Below, piece after piece: positions 48,622 through 57,938 of a stretch of 64,000 bases of DNA. Position 1 is the stretch's first letter. The number at the start of each line of letters is the position of its first letter. Location of the stretch: the NCBI RefSeq assembly GCF_002002925.1, contig NZ_CP019511.1, positions 372,001 to 436,000 on the forward strand. The letters run 5' to 3'. This DNA comes from Sphingomonas sp. LM7. GTDB taxonomy: Bacteria; Pseudomonadota; Alphaproteobacteria; Sphingomonadales; Sphingomonadaceae. Below the pieces are notes generated by a model. That model was given only the letters and a program-made list of their open reading frames with translations, made no database searches and was not told where the DNA came from. A program made the position numbers and the translations under genes.

Positions 48622-50202
48622 TCAATGTCCTGCGGCGGACGGGTCCGACTTGGCCGCGGGGCCTTTCGGACGCTTGAGGAACAGTACCAGCGGAATCGAC
48701 AGTGCGGTGACGATCATCATCGCCCAGAAATCGTTGAGATAGCCGATCATCATCGCCTGACGGTTGATCTCGGCATTGGCCATCGCCAGCACCGCATCGC
48801 CTGACCCGCCGAGGATCTGAAGCAGGTTCGGGTCCATCGTGTCGAGGTTTGCGGCGGAGATGTTGGGCGCCAGCGCGGCATGGCTCGCCTGGATGCTGCG
48901 CGCGAGGATCGTGGTCACCACCGAGATGCCGACCGAGGCGCCAATGTTGCGCGACAGGTTCATCAGCGACGACCCCTCGGTGCGCTGGTGCGGCGGCAGC
49001 GTGGCGAAGGCCATCCCGTTGAGCGGCATGAACACAAGTCCCATGCCGAGCCCCTGGACGAAGCCCGAGACGATGATCGGCCCCGTGCCCATCTCCAGCG
49101 ACCAGCTCGACATCTGCCACAGCGACCAGGCGGCGAGCGCCATACCGAGCCCGACCAGCCAGCGGGCGTCGACGCCGCGCTGGGTGAGCTGCGCCGAGAT
49201 CGCCATGGTCAGCACCACGCCGACGCCACGCGGCATTAGCAACATGCCGGTATCGAGTACCGAATGGCCGTAGAGTGTCTGGAGCATCGGCGGGAGCAGC
49301 GCCATCGTCGCCATCATGATCACGCCGATCACCAGCATGAAGAAGATCGCGGTGACCAAGTTGCGATTCTTCCACAGATCGCGTTCGAACATCGGGTTCT
49401 TGCCGGTGAACATGTGGACGGTGAACATCCACAATGCGATCCCGGCGACGAGCATCTCGATCCAGATTTCGGTCGACCCCAGCCAATCCTCGCCCTGGCC
49501 GCGATCGAGCATCAGCTGGAGCGCCGAGATGCCGAGCGCCAGCAGCGAGAAACCGAACAGGTCGAACGGCCGCTTGCGGATGGGGCGCGAAGGCAGCAGC
49601 CACCACAGGATCGCGATACAGATCACGCCCAGCGGCAGATTGACGTAGAACACCCAGCGCCAGTTGAAATTGTCGGTCAGCCAGCCGCCGAGCACCGGTC
49701 CCATGATCGGCCCGATCATGATCCCCATGCCCCAGATCGACATCGCTTTGGCCTGGCGTTCGGGCGGATTGATGTCGAGCATCACTGTCTGGCTGAGCGG
49801 GTTCATGAACGCCGCCGAGATACCTTGTAGGATACGGAAGGCGACCATCTGCTCGAGATTCTGCGCCATCCCGCACAGCGCCGAGGCGATAATGAAGCCA
49901 ACCGTGGAAAGCAGGAACAGGTTGCGCGATCCGATCGTGTCCGAAAGCCAGCCGGTGATCGGGATCGCGATCGCCGAGGCGACGATATAGCTGGTCAGCA
50001 CCCAGGTGATCGTATCCGCGCTCGCGCCCAGCTCGGTGGTCATGTGCGGCAGCGCGACATTGGCGATCGTAGTGTCGAGGATCTGCATGATCGTCGCCAG
50101 CATCACGCCGAGTGTCAGCAGCCCGCGATGGCTGACGGGGAGCGCAGCGGCGCCGGGCTGTGGCGCGGGCGGTGCGGAAGCGGAGCGGGCAGCGGTGGCC
50201 AT
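48622..50202 (-). CDS. emrB: EmrB/QacA-type drug:proton antiporter (MFS DHA2)
   Basis: The 526-residue protein has 14 membrane segments and the DHA2 motifs (LDTTIANVALPHM, WVLTSYIVASAIAIPITGWL, RILQGISAAFMNPLSQ). It exports hydrophobic toxicants with EmrA and an outer membrane channel. ATG 50202 is preferred over a longer frame through a repeat. It lies behind emrA with 135 bases between, filled by a GC-rich repeat. Confidence 0.93.
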   Translation of the reverse strand: MATAARSASAPPAPQPGAAALPVSHRGLLTLGVMLATIMQILDTTIANVALPHMTTELGASADTITWVLTSYIVASAIAIPITGWLSDTIGSRNLFLLSTVGFIIASALCGMAQNLEQMVAFRILQGISAAFMNPLSQTVMLDINPPERQAKAMSIWGMGIMIGPIMGPVLGGWLTDNFNWRWVFYVNLPLGVICIAILWWLLPSRPIRKRPFDLFGFSLLALGISALQLMLDRGQGEDWLGSTEIWIEMLVAGIALWMFTVHMFTGKNPMFERDLWKNRNLVTAIFFMLVIGVIMMATMALLPPMLQTLYGHSVLDTGMLLMPRGVGVVLTMAISAQLTQRGVDARWLVGLGMALAAWSLWQMSSWSLEMGTGPIIVSGFVQGLGMGLVFMPLNGMAFATLPPHQRTEGSSLMNLSRNIGASVGISVVTTILARSIQASHAALAPNISAANLDTMDPNLLQILGGSGDAVLAMANAEINRQAMMIGYLNDFWAMMIVTALSIPLVLFLKRPKGPAAKSDPSAAGH

Positions 50203-50218
50203 GGAATTACTCTTGGCT

Positions 50219-50331
50219 CCCTTCCATGCTTGTAGGGAGGGGCTGGGGGTGCGTGCGTGCCACACCGGAAACCGTATCGAGGAGGAGGGCACCCACCTCT
50301 CGATCCCCTCCCTGCACGCAGGGAGGGTAGG
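50219..50331. repeat. GC-rich multi-hairpin repeat, copy B
   Basis: Elements CCCTTCCATGCTTGTAGGGAGGGG and CCCCTCCCTGCACGCAGGGAGG flank a centre with CACCCACC/GGGTG type pairing. The right hairpin shares its core with the one near 46.7 kb. It sits between emrA and emrB. Confidence 0.55.
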
Positions 50332-50337
50332 AAGACG

Positions 50338-51432
50338 TCACTTGCATGGACCCTGGAGATCGACCTCGACATCGGACGACAGGCCGGCGATCAGCGCGCG
50401 CGGGCTCTTGTCATCGATGAAGATTCGCACCGGCACACGCTGGGTGACCTTCACCCAATTGCCGTTGGCGTTCTGCGCCGGCAGCACCGAGAATTCGGAG
50501 CCGGTGCCCGCGCCGATCGACGCGACATGGCCCTTGAGCTTGAGCCCCGGATACGCGTCGAAGCTGACGTCGGCGCACTGGCCGACGCGCATCTTGTTGA
50601 GATCGGTTTCCTTGAAGTTCGCTTCGATCCACGAACGATCGCTGGTGACGATGGTGAGCGCGGGCAGACCCGTCATCATCTGCTGGCCGACCTGGAGCCG
50701 CTCGGACTGGCTGACGACACCATCGGCGGGTGCATAGACCCTGGTGCGGCCTAGGTTGAGCTGCGCCTGGTCGCGCTGGACGCGGGCAGCGGCGATCTGC
50801 GGATTCTCGCCGGGGACCGCCGCGCCGGTGGCGAGCTTCGAACGCGCTTCGGCAGCGTCGGCATTGGCCCGCTGGAGGGTGGCGCGCGCCTGTTCGAGGC
50901 CGTGCTCGGACTGTTGCAGCCGGGCGCGGGTGGTGAAGCCGCTCTTCATCAGCTCGGACTGGCGCTGATAGTCTTCCTGCGCCGCGAGCATCGAATCGCG
51001 CGCGGCCTGGATATCGGCGCCGGTTCCGGCATAGCTCGTCTTGAGCGTCTGGAGCTCGACCTGCGCATTGGCAATTGCGGCATCGGCCTGGGCGACAGCG
51101 ATGCGATAGGGGGCCGAGTCGATCTCGAAGAGCAAGTCGCCTTTCTTGACCCGTTGGTTCTCGCGCACCGCGACATTGACGATGCGCCCCGCGACTTCGG
51201 CGGAGACCGAAACCTTGTCCTGCTGGACGTAGGCATTGTCGGTCGAGGCGAAGCGGCCCGAGGTCAACCAGAAGAAGCCGACCACGCCGAGCAGGATGAT
51301 AGGCACGCCGAACATCAGCAATGGGCGCAACAGGCCTCGCCTGGCGCGGGGCTCCACGATTTCCGCCTCGGATGTGGGTTCGACAGCCACCGTCTCGGGT
51401 CCCTTTTCGATTTTCGGATCAGCCTCAGCCAT
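50338..51432 (-). CDS. emrA: HlyD/EmrA-type membrane fusion protein
   Basis: The 364-residue periplasmic adaptor has one N-terminal helix (LLMFGVPIILLGVVGFFWLT), a lipoyl half motif (VSAEVAGRIVNVAVRENQRVKKGD), a long hairpin (residues 115-200) and the second half (APADGVVSQSERLQVGQQM). It links EmrB to an outer membrane protein. Its start overlaps the marR end by 8 bases. Confidence 0.93.
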   Translation of the reverse strand: MAEADPKIEKGPETVAVEPTSEAEIVEPRARRGLLRPLLMFGVPIILLGVVGFFWLTSGRFASTDNAYVQQDKVSVSAEVAGRIVNVAVRENQRVKKGDLLFEIDSAPYRIAVAQADAAIANAQVELQTLKTSYAGTGADIQAARDSMLAAQEDYQRQSELMKSGFTTRARLQQSEHGLEQARATLQRANADAAEARSKLATGAAVPGENPQIAAARVQRDQAQLNLGRTRVYAPADGVVSQSERLQVGQQMMTGLPALTIVTSDRSWIEANFKETDLNKMRVGQCADVSFDAYPGLKLKGHVASIGAGTGSEFSVLPAQNANGNWVKVTQRVPVRIFIDDKSPRALIAGLSSDVEVDLQGPCK

Positions 51433-51871
51433 TGGCGGCCTCTTTGCTCTCTTGCGTATGGGTTATGTTCGATCGGATGGTGTTGAGCGCCGCGGTCAGC
51501 TGGTCGCGCTGCGCCGGACTCAACCCGTGAAGCGCCGCTTCGATCATCTCGCCGGCGACGTCGTGCAGCTCACTCAGCACGGGATGGGCCTTGTCGGTCA
51601 GATAGATGCGCCACGCCCGCCGGTCGGCCGGATCGCGGCGACGCTCGACCAATTCGGCTTCCTCCAGCCGGTCGATCATCCGGCAGCAGGTAATCGGCTC
51701 GACTTCGAGCAACTCGGCGAGCTGTCCCTGATTTAGTCCCTCATGCCGTTCGAGCATCTTGAGTGTTCGCCATTGCGGGCCCGTCGCGCCGCTCTTGCGT
51801 GCCCGCTCGTCGAAGCGGCGGCGCATGAGGCGCGAGACATCGCCCATCAGAAACCCTACATTCTCGGCCAT
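51425..51871 (-). CDS. MarR-family transcriptional regulator
   Basis: The 148-residue winged-helix protein has the typical LNQGQLAELLEVEPITCCRM helix-turn-helix, then EEAELVERRRDPADRRAWRIYLTDKA. First gene of the efflux operon, so it probably represses emrA-emrB and is released by a drug or organic acid. An in-frame GTG lies 9 bases before ATG 51871. A small palindrome just upstream is the likely operator. Confidence 0.88.
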   Translation of the reverse strand: MAENVGFLMGDVSRLMRRRFDERARKSGATGPQWRTLKMLERHEGLNQGQLAELLEVEPITCCRMIDRLEEAELVERRRDPADRRAWRIYLTDKAHPVLSELHDVAGEMIEAALHGLSPAQRDQLTAALNTIRSNITHTQESKEAANG

Positions 51872-51884
51872 AGCAGACACATAG

Positions 51885-51896
51885 TAAGCAGGCTTA
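51885..51896. promoter_or_regulatory. Possible MarR operator
   Basis: The palindrome TAAGCAGGCTTA (arms TAAGC/GCTTA, centre AG) lies 14 bases upstream of the marR ATG, where the promoter of the efflux operon is expected. The divergent GFA gene starts 56 bases further on. Confidence 0.45.
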
Positions 51897-51951
51897 TAGA
51901 TAGCAATCGAGGACCCGATTTAATTGTGCAGTGCAGCAAGAGAGGATCGTC

Positions 51952-52395
51952 ATGGCTGAGGAAATGACCGGCGGGTGCCAGTGCGGACGCGTGCGCTACC
52001 GTGCGATGGTCGAGGATGACGAGGCGTATCTTTGCCATTGCCGGATGTGTCAGCGTGCGACGGGCGGCGTGGCGATCGCGTTCAAGAGCATCGAGAAGGC
52101 GCGCGTGACGTGGGAGCGCGAACCCGATCTCTATCGCTCCTCGCCGATCGCCGAGCGCGGATTCTGTTCCAAGTGCGGCACGCCGCTGACCTTCTGGTTT
52201 CCCGATGCGCCGCGCATGGACCTGACCGTTGGCAGCTTCGACGATCCGTATCGCTTCAAGCCCACCGAGCATTCAGCCTGCGAGAGCTGGCACCGCGACT
52301 GGCTTGACACCAGCCATCTGCCGGCTTCACGGACCGACGAGAACCCGAACGTTGTTCGCCGCTGGATGGAAAAAGTTGGCAAGCTTCCCGACTGA
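51952..52395 (+). CDS. GFA family zinc protein (glutathione-dependent formaldehyde-activating type)
   Basis: The 147-residue protein has the GFA zinc sites: GGCQCGRVRYR, LCHCRMCQRATG and RGFCSKCGTPLTFW. Members bind zinc by cysteines, and the founding member accelerates S-hydroxymethylglutathione formation; most homologues have unknown roles. ATG 51952 has AGAGG upstream. Its end overlaps the next gene's TTG by 20 bases. Confidence 0.87.
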   Translation: MAEEMTGGCQCGRVRYRAMVEDDEAYLCHCRMCQRATGGVAIAFKSIEKARVTWEREPDLYRSSPIAERGFCSKCGTPLTFWFPDAPRMDLTVGSFDDPYRFKPTEHSACESWHRDWLDTSHLPASRTDENPNVVRRWMEKVGKLPD

Positions 52396-53137
52396 CACGC
52401 ACCGCTTCACGAGCTTCGACGGAGTTGAACTCGCCTGGACCGAAATGGGGGAGGGTAGGCCGGTGGTGCTGATCCACGGCTATTTCTCCACCGCCGAAGT
52501 CAACTGGATCAAATACGGCCATGCCGCCAAGCTCGCAGCGCGCGGCTTCCGGGTGATCCTGCCCGATCTGCGCGGCCATGGCCTTAGCGATCGCCCCCAC
52601 GATCCCGCCGCCTATCCCCCCGATGTACTGATGCGTGACGGCTTTGCGCTAATCGAGCATCTCGGGCTGACCGACTATGATCTCGGCGGCTATTCGCTGG
52701 GCGGGCGGACGACGCTGCGGATGCTGGTCCATGGCGCCAAGCCGCGGCGCGCGGTGCTGTGCGGCATGGGGCTGGCCGGGCTGACCGATACCAGCGGGCG
52801 CGGGACCTATTTCAAGCGCGTCCTCACCAATCTCGGCAGCTTCGAGCGCGGCAGCTCGGAATGGCTGACTGAAGCGTTCCTCAAGACCACCAAGGGCGAT
52901 CCTGAGGCACTGCTGCTGATCCTGCAGACCTTCGTCGACACCGCCGAGGACGAGATCGCCGCGATCGACGTGCCGACCTTGGTCGTCACGGGCGCCGAGG
53001 ATTTCGACAATGGCTCGGCGCAGGAAGTCGCGGACCTGCTTCCCGACGGTCGCTTCGTCGAGGTTCCGGGGAATCACATGAGCGCCGTCACCCGGCCTGA
53101 GCTGGGCGATGCGATCGCGGAATTCCTCGCCGCTTGA
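52376..53137 (+). CDS. Alpha/beta hydrolase
   Basis: The 253-residue serine hydrolase has the oxyanion strand VVLIHGYFSTAEVNW, DLRGHGLSDRP, nucleophile elbow GGYSLGGRTTL, Asp in VTGAEDFDNGS and His in PGNHMSAV. TTG 52376 begins MASFPTDTHRF inside the GFA gene's end; longer frames are read through that gene. Substrate unknown, though an ester hydrolase is likely. Confidence 0.85.
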   Translation: MASFPTDTHRFTSFDGVELAWTEMGEGRPVVLIHGYFSTAEVNWIKYGHAAKLAARGFRVILPDLRGHGLSDRPHDPAAYPPDVLMRDGFALIEHLGLTDYDLGGYSLGGRTTLRMLVHGAKPRRAVLCGMGLAGLTDTSGRGTYFKRVLTNLGSFERGSSEWLTEAFLKTTKGDPEALLLILQTFVDTAEDEIAAIDVPTLVVTGAEDFDNGSAQEVADLLPDGRFVEVPGNHMSAVTRPELGDAIAEFLAA

Positions 53138-53198
53138 CGCTTATCGGGAGGACGCGCAATCGTCGCGGCATCCAAAGATCCTCAGGGGCTTCAACATC

Positions 53199-55031
53199 AT
53201 GATCCGTACCGGCATTTCGATGCTCGCGCTCGTCGCGTTCCAGGCCGTTCCCGCAGTTGCGCAGACCGCGCCGGCGACCACTGCGTCCGCCACGCCCACC
53301 GCCGCCGAGGCGCAGGCATTCCTCGACCGCGTCCAGAAGGAATATACCGAGTTCAACCTCGTCGCCTCGCGGGTGGCGTGGATCAATGCGACCTATATCA
53401 CCGACGATACCGATGCGCTCGCGGCGGACTATGGCGCACGCGGCACCGAGATGGCGGTGGGCTTCGCGCTCGAGGCGGCAAAGTACCAGAAGGCGCCCGG
53501 GCTCACGCCCGAGCAGCAGCGTCAGCTCACCATGATCCGCAGCGCGATCACCTTGCCCGCGCCGACCACGCCGGGCGCCGCGCAGCAGCTCTCCGACATA
53601 TCTACCAAGCTTGGCTCGCTCTACGGCAAGGGCAAGGGCACGCGCGGCGGCCAGCCGATCAACGGCAGCGACATCGAAGCCGCGATGAGCGAGAGCCGCA
53701 ATCCGGCCGAGCTCCAGGAGATGTGGACGAGCTGGAACGACAATGTCGGCGCGCCGATGCGCGGCGACTATGCCAAGATGACCGCAATCGCCAATCAGGG
53801 TGCCACCGGGCTGGGCTTTGCCGATACGGGCACGATGTGGCGCTCGGCCTATGACATGCCGCCGGAAGAGTTCGCCAAGCTCACCGACAAGCTCTGGGCG
53901 GACGTCAAGCCGCTCTATGTCGCGCTCCACACCTATGTACGGCGGAAGCTCAACGAGAAATATGGCGACGCGGTCCAGTCCAAGACGGGACCTATCCGCG
54001 CGGACCTGCTCGGCAATATGTGGGCGCAGGAATGGGGCGGCATCTACGACGTCGTCGCGCCGGCGGGCGCGGGCGATCTGGGCTATGACGTCGGCGAGTT
54101 GCTCAAGGCCAAGGGGCAGGACTGGAAGAAGATGGTGCAGACCGGCGAGGGCTTCTATTCCTCGCTCGGCCTCGCGCCGCTCCCGGAGAGCTTCTGGCAG
54201 CGCTCGCTGTTCCTCAAGCCCGCCGACCGCGAAGTGCTGTGCCACGCCTCGGCCTGGGACGTGGACGAGAAGGACGACCTGCGCATCAAGATGTGCATCA
54301 AGGTCAATTCCGACGACTTCGTCACGATCCACCACGAGCTCGGCCACAATTACTATCAGCGCGCGTATAAGGCGCAGCCCCAGCTCTACCGCAACGGCGC
54401 GAACGACGGCTTCCATGAGGCGATCGGCGATTTCGTCGCGCTCTCGATCACGCCCGACTATCTCGTCCAGATCGGTCTGCTCGACAAGGCGGCGGTGCCG
54501 GGTGCCGACAAGGACACCGGGCTGCTGCTGCGCCAGGCGATGGACAAGGTGGCGTTCCTGCCCTTCGGCCTGCTGGTCGACAAATATCGCTGGCAGATCT
54601 TTTCCGGGGCGATCAAGCCGGAGGGCTATCAGGCCGGTTGGGACAAGCTGCGGCTCGACTATCAGGGGCTCAAGCCCCCGGTCGCGCGCGACGAGACCCG
54701 CTTCGACGCGGGCGCCAAATACCATGTCGCCGGCAGCGTGCCCTACACGCGCTACTTCCTCGCGCGGCTGCTCCAGTTCCAGTTCTACAAGGCGGCATGT
54801 GACCAGGCCGGCTGGAAAGGCCCGCTGCATCGCTGCTCCTTCTACGGCAACAAGGAAGTCGGCGCGCGGCTGAACAAGATGCTCGAGATGGGCGCGTCCA
54901 AGCCCTGGCCGGACGCGTTGGAGGCATTCACCGGCACCCGCGAAATCTCGGGCAAGGCGATGGCCGAATATTTCGCGCCGCTCAAGAAGTGGCTCGACCA
55001 GCAGAACAAGGGCCAGCCGCAGGGCTGGTGA
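53199..55031 (+). CDS. M2 family (ACE-like) zinc peptidase
   Basis: The 610-residue exported metallopeptidase has a signal peptide (ISMLALVAFQAVPAVAQT) and the zinc site HHELGHNYY (His379, Glu380, His383) followed by a Glu in GANDGFHEAIGDF. It resembles bacterial homologues of angiotensin-converting enzyme that release C-terminal dipeptides. ATG 53199 has AGGGG upstream. The next gene starts 25 bases after its stop. Confidence 0.92.
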   Translation: MIRTGISMLALVAFQAVPAVAQTAPATTASATPTAAEAQAFLDRVQKEYTEFNLVASRVAWINATYITDDTDALAADYGARGTEMAVGFALEAAKYQKAPGLTPEQQRQLTMIRSAITLPAPTTPGAAQQLSDISTKLGSLYGKGKGTRGGQPINGSDIEAAMSESRNPAELQEMWTSWNDNVGAPMRGDYAKMTAIANQGATGLGFADTGTMWRSAYDMPPEEFAKLTDKLWADVKPLYVALHTYVRRKLNEKYGDAVQSKTGPIRADLLGNMWAQEWGGIYDVVAPAGAGDLGYDVGELLKAKGQDWKKMVQTGEGFYSSLGLAPLPESFWQRSLFLKPADREVLCHASAWDVDEKDDLRIKMCIKVNSDDFVTIHHELGHNYYQRAYKAQPQLYRNGANDGFHEAIGDFVALSITPDYLVQIGLLDKAAVPGADKDTGLLLRQAMDKVAFLPFGLLVDKYRWQIFSGAIKPEGYQAGWDKLRLDYQGLKPPVARDETRFDAGAKYHVAGSVPYTRYFLARLLQFQFYKAACDQAGWKGPLHRCSFYGNKEVGARLNKMLEMGASKPWPDALEAFTGTREISGKAMAEYFAPLKKWLDQQNKGQPQGW

Positions 55032-55056
55032 AGCCGATCACCAAAAGGGGAATGAC

Positions 55057-55815
55057 ATGATGAAGCATGGACTTGCGCTCGCGTTGCTCGCGGCACCGTT
55101 CAGCGTGCCGCTGGCGGCGCAGGCGCAGACGGCGACCGCCGCCGGGCCGGTCTCGGTCGAAATCGTTTCGACCGGGCAAGTAAGCGTGCCGGCGCAGCGT
55201 TTTCGCCTGTCGGTGACGCTCACCGCCAAGGGCAAGGACGAGGCGGCTGCGGGCGCGACGCTGGCAGCCAACAAGGCCAAGTTGATCCGGGCGCTCGCGG
55301 CGCTCAACATCGGCGAAGCCAAGGGCGATATCGGCACCACCAATTCGCTGGTGGGCCTGATCTCGACCTTCGCCGGCACCAAGTCGAAGCCGAGCTTCAG
55401 CGTCGAGACGCTCGACGAAGATAGCGAGGAAACCCCGCAATCGACTGCAACCGAGACGGTGGGCTTCGACGCGCCGACGCGCGCCGCGGTGGAACGTGCC
55501 AAGGCGCCGGTAGAGGTGAGTGGTGGCACGCTCGACGAGGACGTGCTGCCGCTGCTCAACGACTATGTCGCGCCGACGCGTGCGGCCAAGGCCGCGGCGA
55601 TCAAGAAGGCGCAGGACGAGGCCGATGCCTATGCCGCCACGCTGGGGCTCAAGCGCAGCACCATCGTCAAGGTCAGCGAGAAGCAGGATCCGACCGCGGG
55701 CGCGCTCGCGCTGATCGGCGAACTGGTCACGATCGTCGCGCCGAAGAAGGACGGCGGGGTCGATCAGGTGACCGTCAACGCCAGCCTCGTCGTGGAATTC
55801 CAGCTCAGCCGCTGA
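55057..55815 (+). CDS. SIMPL-domain (DUF541) exported protein
   Basis: The 252-residue protein has a signal peptide (LALALLAAPFSVPLAAQAQ) and the SIMPL pattern: VEIVSTGQVSVPAQRFRLSV, AAANKAKLIRALAALNI and AAIKKAQDEADAYAATLGL. Bacterial members sit in the periplasm and affect oxidative-stress tolerance in some species; mechanism unclear. The start is the first of two adjacent ATGs. Confidence 0.85.
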   Translation: MMKHGLALALLAAPFSVPLAAQAQTATAAGPVSVEIVSTGQVSVPAQRFRLSVTLTAKGKDEAAAGATLAANKAKLIRALAALNIGEAKGDIGTTNSLVGLISTFAGTKSKPSFSVETLDEDSEETPQSTATETVGFDAPTRAAVERAKAPVEVSGGTLDEDVLPLLNDYVAPTRAAKAAAIKKAQDEADAYAATLGLKRSTIVKVSEKQDPTAGALALIGELVTIVAPKKDGGVDQVTVNASLVVEFQLSR

Positions 55816-56111
55816 GGCTGGGTCGTATCGGCACGCGGATTTCTAGGTTCCTCCCTCGCTAAGCATGAGCGGAAGAGGTGTAGCCTGACGGAGGGGGCTT
55901 TGGCCGCAAACGACACGTTTGCGGCTGCGCCTCCTCCACCACCCATCGCGCGGCCGCGCCGTCGCTGATCCAGGCGATGGCTATCGCAGCGGGGCATTGC
56001 GACAGCAAAGGCCACACCGGGTTCACACTGTCGCTAATGTTTCAGCGGCGGCGCGGCTATCCGGAAATCGCACAGGTTAACCAAACGGCCATCGCCCGGC
56101 CGCACCCGATC
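55816..56111. other. Gap with a perfect hairpin and GC-rich repeat remnants
   Basis: No gene is evident in this 296-base gap. A perfect stem GCCGCAAACG/CGTTTGCGGC around ACA lies at 55903-55925, flanked by CCTCCCTC and GCGCCTCC pieces that look like the composite repeat of 29.7, 50.2 and 56.3 kb. The rest (55930-56111) shows nothing I can name. Confidence 0.6.
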
Positions 56112-56246
56112 CTAGTCCGGTAATTCGTCGGGGATCGTGTTTTCGTCGGCGATTCCCGCTGCGAACTCGGCGGAAGAATCGGTGCCGTCGGGCTGATGCG
56201 CGTGCGGGGCTTCGGTGTCGGCGGGCTGCTTTTCGGGATCGGTCAT
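56112..56246 (-). CDS. Small acidic hypothetical protein
   Basis: The 44-residue product starts MTDPEKQPADTEAPHAHQPD and ends DENTIPDELPD. It is hydrophilic, acidic and probably unstructured. GAGGAG lies 7 bases before ATG 56246. A longer frame would run through the repeat upstream. No family recognised. Confidence 0.55.
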   Translation of the reverse strand: MTDPEKQPADTEAPHAHQPDGTDSSAEFAAGIADENTIPDELPD

Positions 56247-56284
56247 TGCGGGCTCCTCTGGTGAGAGAACGCACGGCGCTGCCC

Positions 56285-56417
56285 ATCTTTCCTCCCTCGC
56301 AGAGCGGGGAGGGGGCCGCCGCCAAAGGCGGTGGCGTAGGGAGGCATCTCCGCGGGCCATGTGCTTGCGGCCCCGCCATGCTTCGCATGCCACCTCCCCC
56401 GCTTACGCGAGGGAGGA
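56285..56417. repeat. GC-rich multi-hairpin repeat, copy C
   Basis: A left stem CCTCCCTCGCAGAGCGGGGAGG, a middle stem CCGCCGCCAAAGGCGG, CATGCTTCGCATG and a right stem CCCGCTTACGCGAGGG fold in series. The arrangement resembles copies near 29.7 and 50.2 kb. It separates two genes on the same strand. Confidence 0.6.
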
Positions 56418-56425
56418 ATTCAAAA

Positions 56426-57862
56426 TCAACGGAACGGCGGCTCGTTGAATGCGCGCAGCTTGCGGCTGTGGAGCTTGGCGCCTTCGCGGCGGAGTTCCTC
56501 CACCGTCTCGATGCCGATGCGGAGATGCTCGTTGATCGCGCGCTCGTAGAAGCGGTTGGCTTGGCCAGGCAGCTTCAATTCGCCGTGGAGCGGCTTGTCC
56601 GAGACGCAGAGCAAGGTGCCGTAGGGTACGCGAAAGCGATAGCCCTGCGCCGCGAGCGTCGCCGATTCCATGTCGACGCCGACCGCGCGGCTGAGCGAGA
56701 AGCGCAGCGCCGTACGCGAATAGCGCAGTTCCCAGTTGCGGTCGTCGGTGGTGACGATCGTCCCGGTGCGCAGCCGCTGCCGTAGCTCGTCGCCCGACTG
56801 GCCGGATACCGTCTCCGCGGCGCGGGCGAGCGCAAGCTGGACCTCGGCGATGGCGGGGATCGGAATCTCGGGCGGCAGCACGTCGTCCATGATGTGATCG
56901 TCGCGCAGATAAGCATGGGCGAGGACATAGTCGCCGATCCGCTGGCTGGGACGCAGGCCACCGCAATGCCCGATCATCAGCCACGCCTCGGGCCGCAGCA
57001 CCGCGAGATGATCGGTGATCGTCTTGGCGTTGGAAGGGCCGACGCCGATATTGACCAGGGTGATGCCGGTGCGGCCCGGCGCCATCAGGTGATAGGCGGG
57101 CATCTGGTGGCGGCGCCACGCGCTGTCCGAGATCAGCCGGTCCATGTCGGCCGGGTCTTCGATAACGATCCCGCCAGCGCCTGACACGCCGGTGAAGCGG
57201 CTGCCTTCGCCAAGCTGCGCGCAGGCCCAGCGGACGAACTCGTCGACATAGCGGTGATAGTTGGTGAACAGGATGTATTGCTGGACGTGCTCGGTCGGCG
57301 TGCCGGTATAGTGGCGCAGCCGCGCGAGGCTGAAATCGGTGCGCAGCCCGTCGAACAGCGCCAGCGGGCGGGTGCCGTCATGCGACATCCACAGGCCGTC
57401 GGCGATCTCGTCGCCGATATGGGCGAGTTCGGTAGCTGGGAAATGGCGTGCCAGCTCGGTGGCCGAGACTTCGTCGAGCCGCAGCGCGTGGCCGGGATCA
57501 AGGACATAGGCGAAAGGGATTTCCTGCCGGCCCGTGGCGGCGTCGACTTCGACGTCATAGTCTTCGATCAGGAAAGTCAGCTGCTCGACCAGATAGTCGG
57601 AGAAGGTCGCCGGCTTGGTGACGCTGATGCGATATTCGCCCGGATCGATCAGGCGGCCGAACGAGCGGGGCGGGGCAGGGCGATCGCTGCCGCCGCGATA
57701 GGTAAGGCGGATCTCGGGATAGGCGAAGGAGCCGTCGGTGCGGCTGGACGGGGCCGGCGGGGTGCCGTCGGTCAGATAGCGATTGAGCGCAGTCTGGAGG
57801 CGTTCGACCGAGGCGCGATAGAGGCGGTCCAGCTCGGCGACGATGTCGGATGCTTGAGTCAT
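56426..57862 (-). CDS. amn: AMP nucleosidase
   Basis: The 478-residue enzyme hydrolyses AMP to adenine and ribose 5-phosphate. An N-terminal domain of about 180 residues precedes the phosphorylase-like catalytic domain with TNYHRYVDEFVRWA, GVGPSNAKTITDHLAVLRPE, MIGHCGGLR, VGVDMESATLAAQGYRFRVP and LCVSDKPLHGELKLP. Size and motifs match Amn of other Proteobacteria. A terminator for the upstream gene precedes it. Confidence 0.95.
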   Translation of the reverse strand: MTQASDIVAELDRLYRASVERLQTALNRYLTDGTPPAPSSRTDGSFAYPEIRLTYRGGSDRPAPPRSFGRLIDPGEYRISVTKPATFSDYLVEQLTFLIEDYDVEVDAATGRQEIPFAYVLDPGHALRLDEVSATELARHFPATELAHIGDEIADGLWMSHDGTRPLALFDGLRTDFSLARLRHYTGTPTEHVQQYILFTNYHRYVDEFVRWACAQLGEGSRFTGVSGAGGIVIEDPADMDRLISDSAWRRHQMPAYHLMAPGRTGITLVNIGVGPSNAKTITDHLAVLRPEAWLMIGHCGGLRPSQRIGDYVLAHAYLRDDHIMDDVLPPEIPIPAIAEVQLALARAAETVSGQSGDELRQRLRTGTIVTTDDRNWELRYSRTALRFSLSRAVGVDMESATLAAQGYRFRVPYGTLLCVSDKPLHGELKLPGQANRFYERAINEHLRIGIETVEELRREGAKLHSRKLRAFNEPPFR

Positions 57863-57901
57863 CTTGGATCGCTAATGCGCGAAAGTGACTCTGGCAAGAC
57901 G

Positions 57902-57933
57902 GCGGCTCCCTTTCACCGGGGAAAGGGAGCCGC
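57902..57933 (-). terminator. Terminator after the 82-residue stress-type gene
   Basis: Perfect 12-base arms GCGGCTCCCTTT and AAAGGGAGCCGC enclose an 8-base loop, immediately after the small gene's stop on the minus strand and before amn. Confidence 0.8.
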
Positions 57934-57938
57934 GCGAC

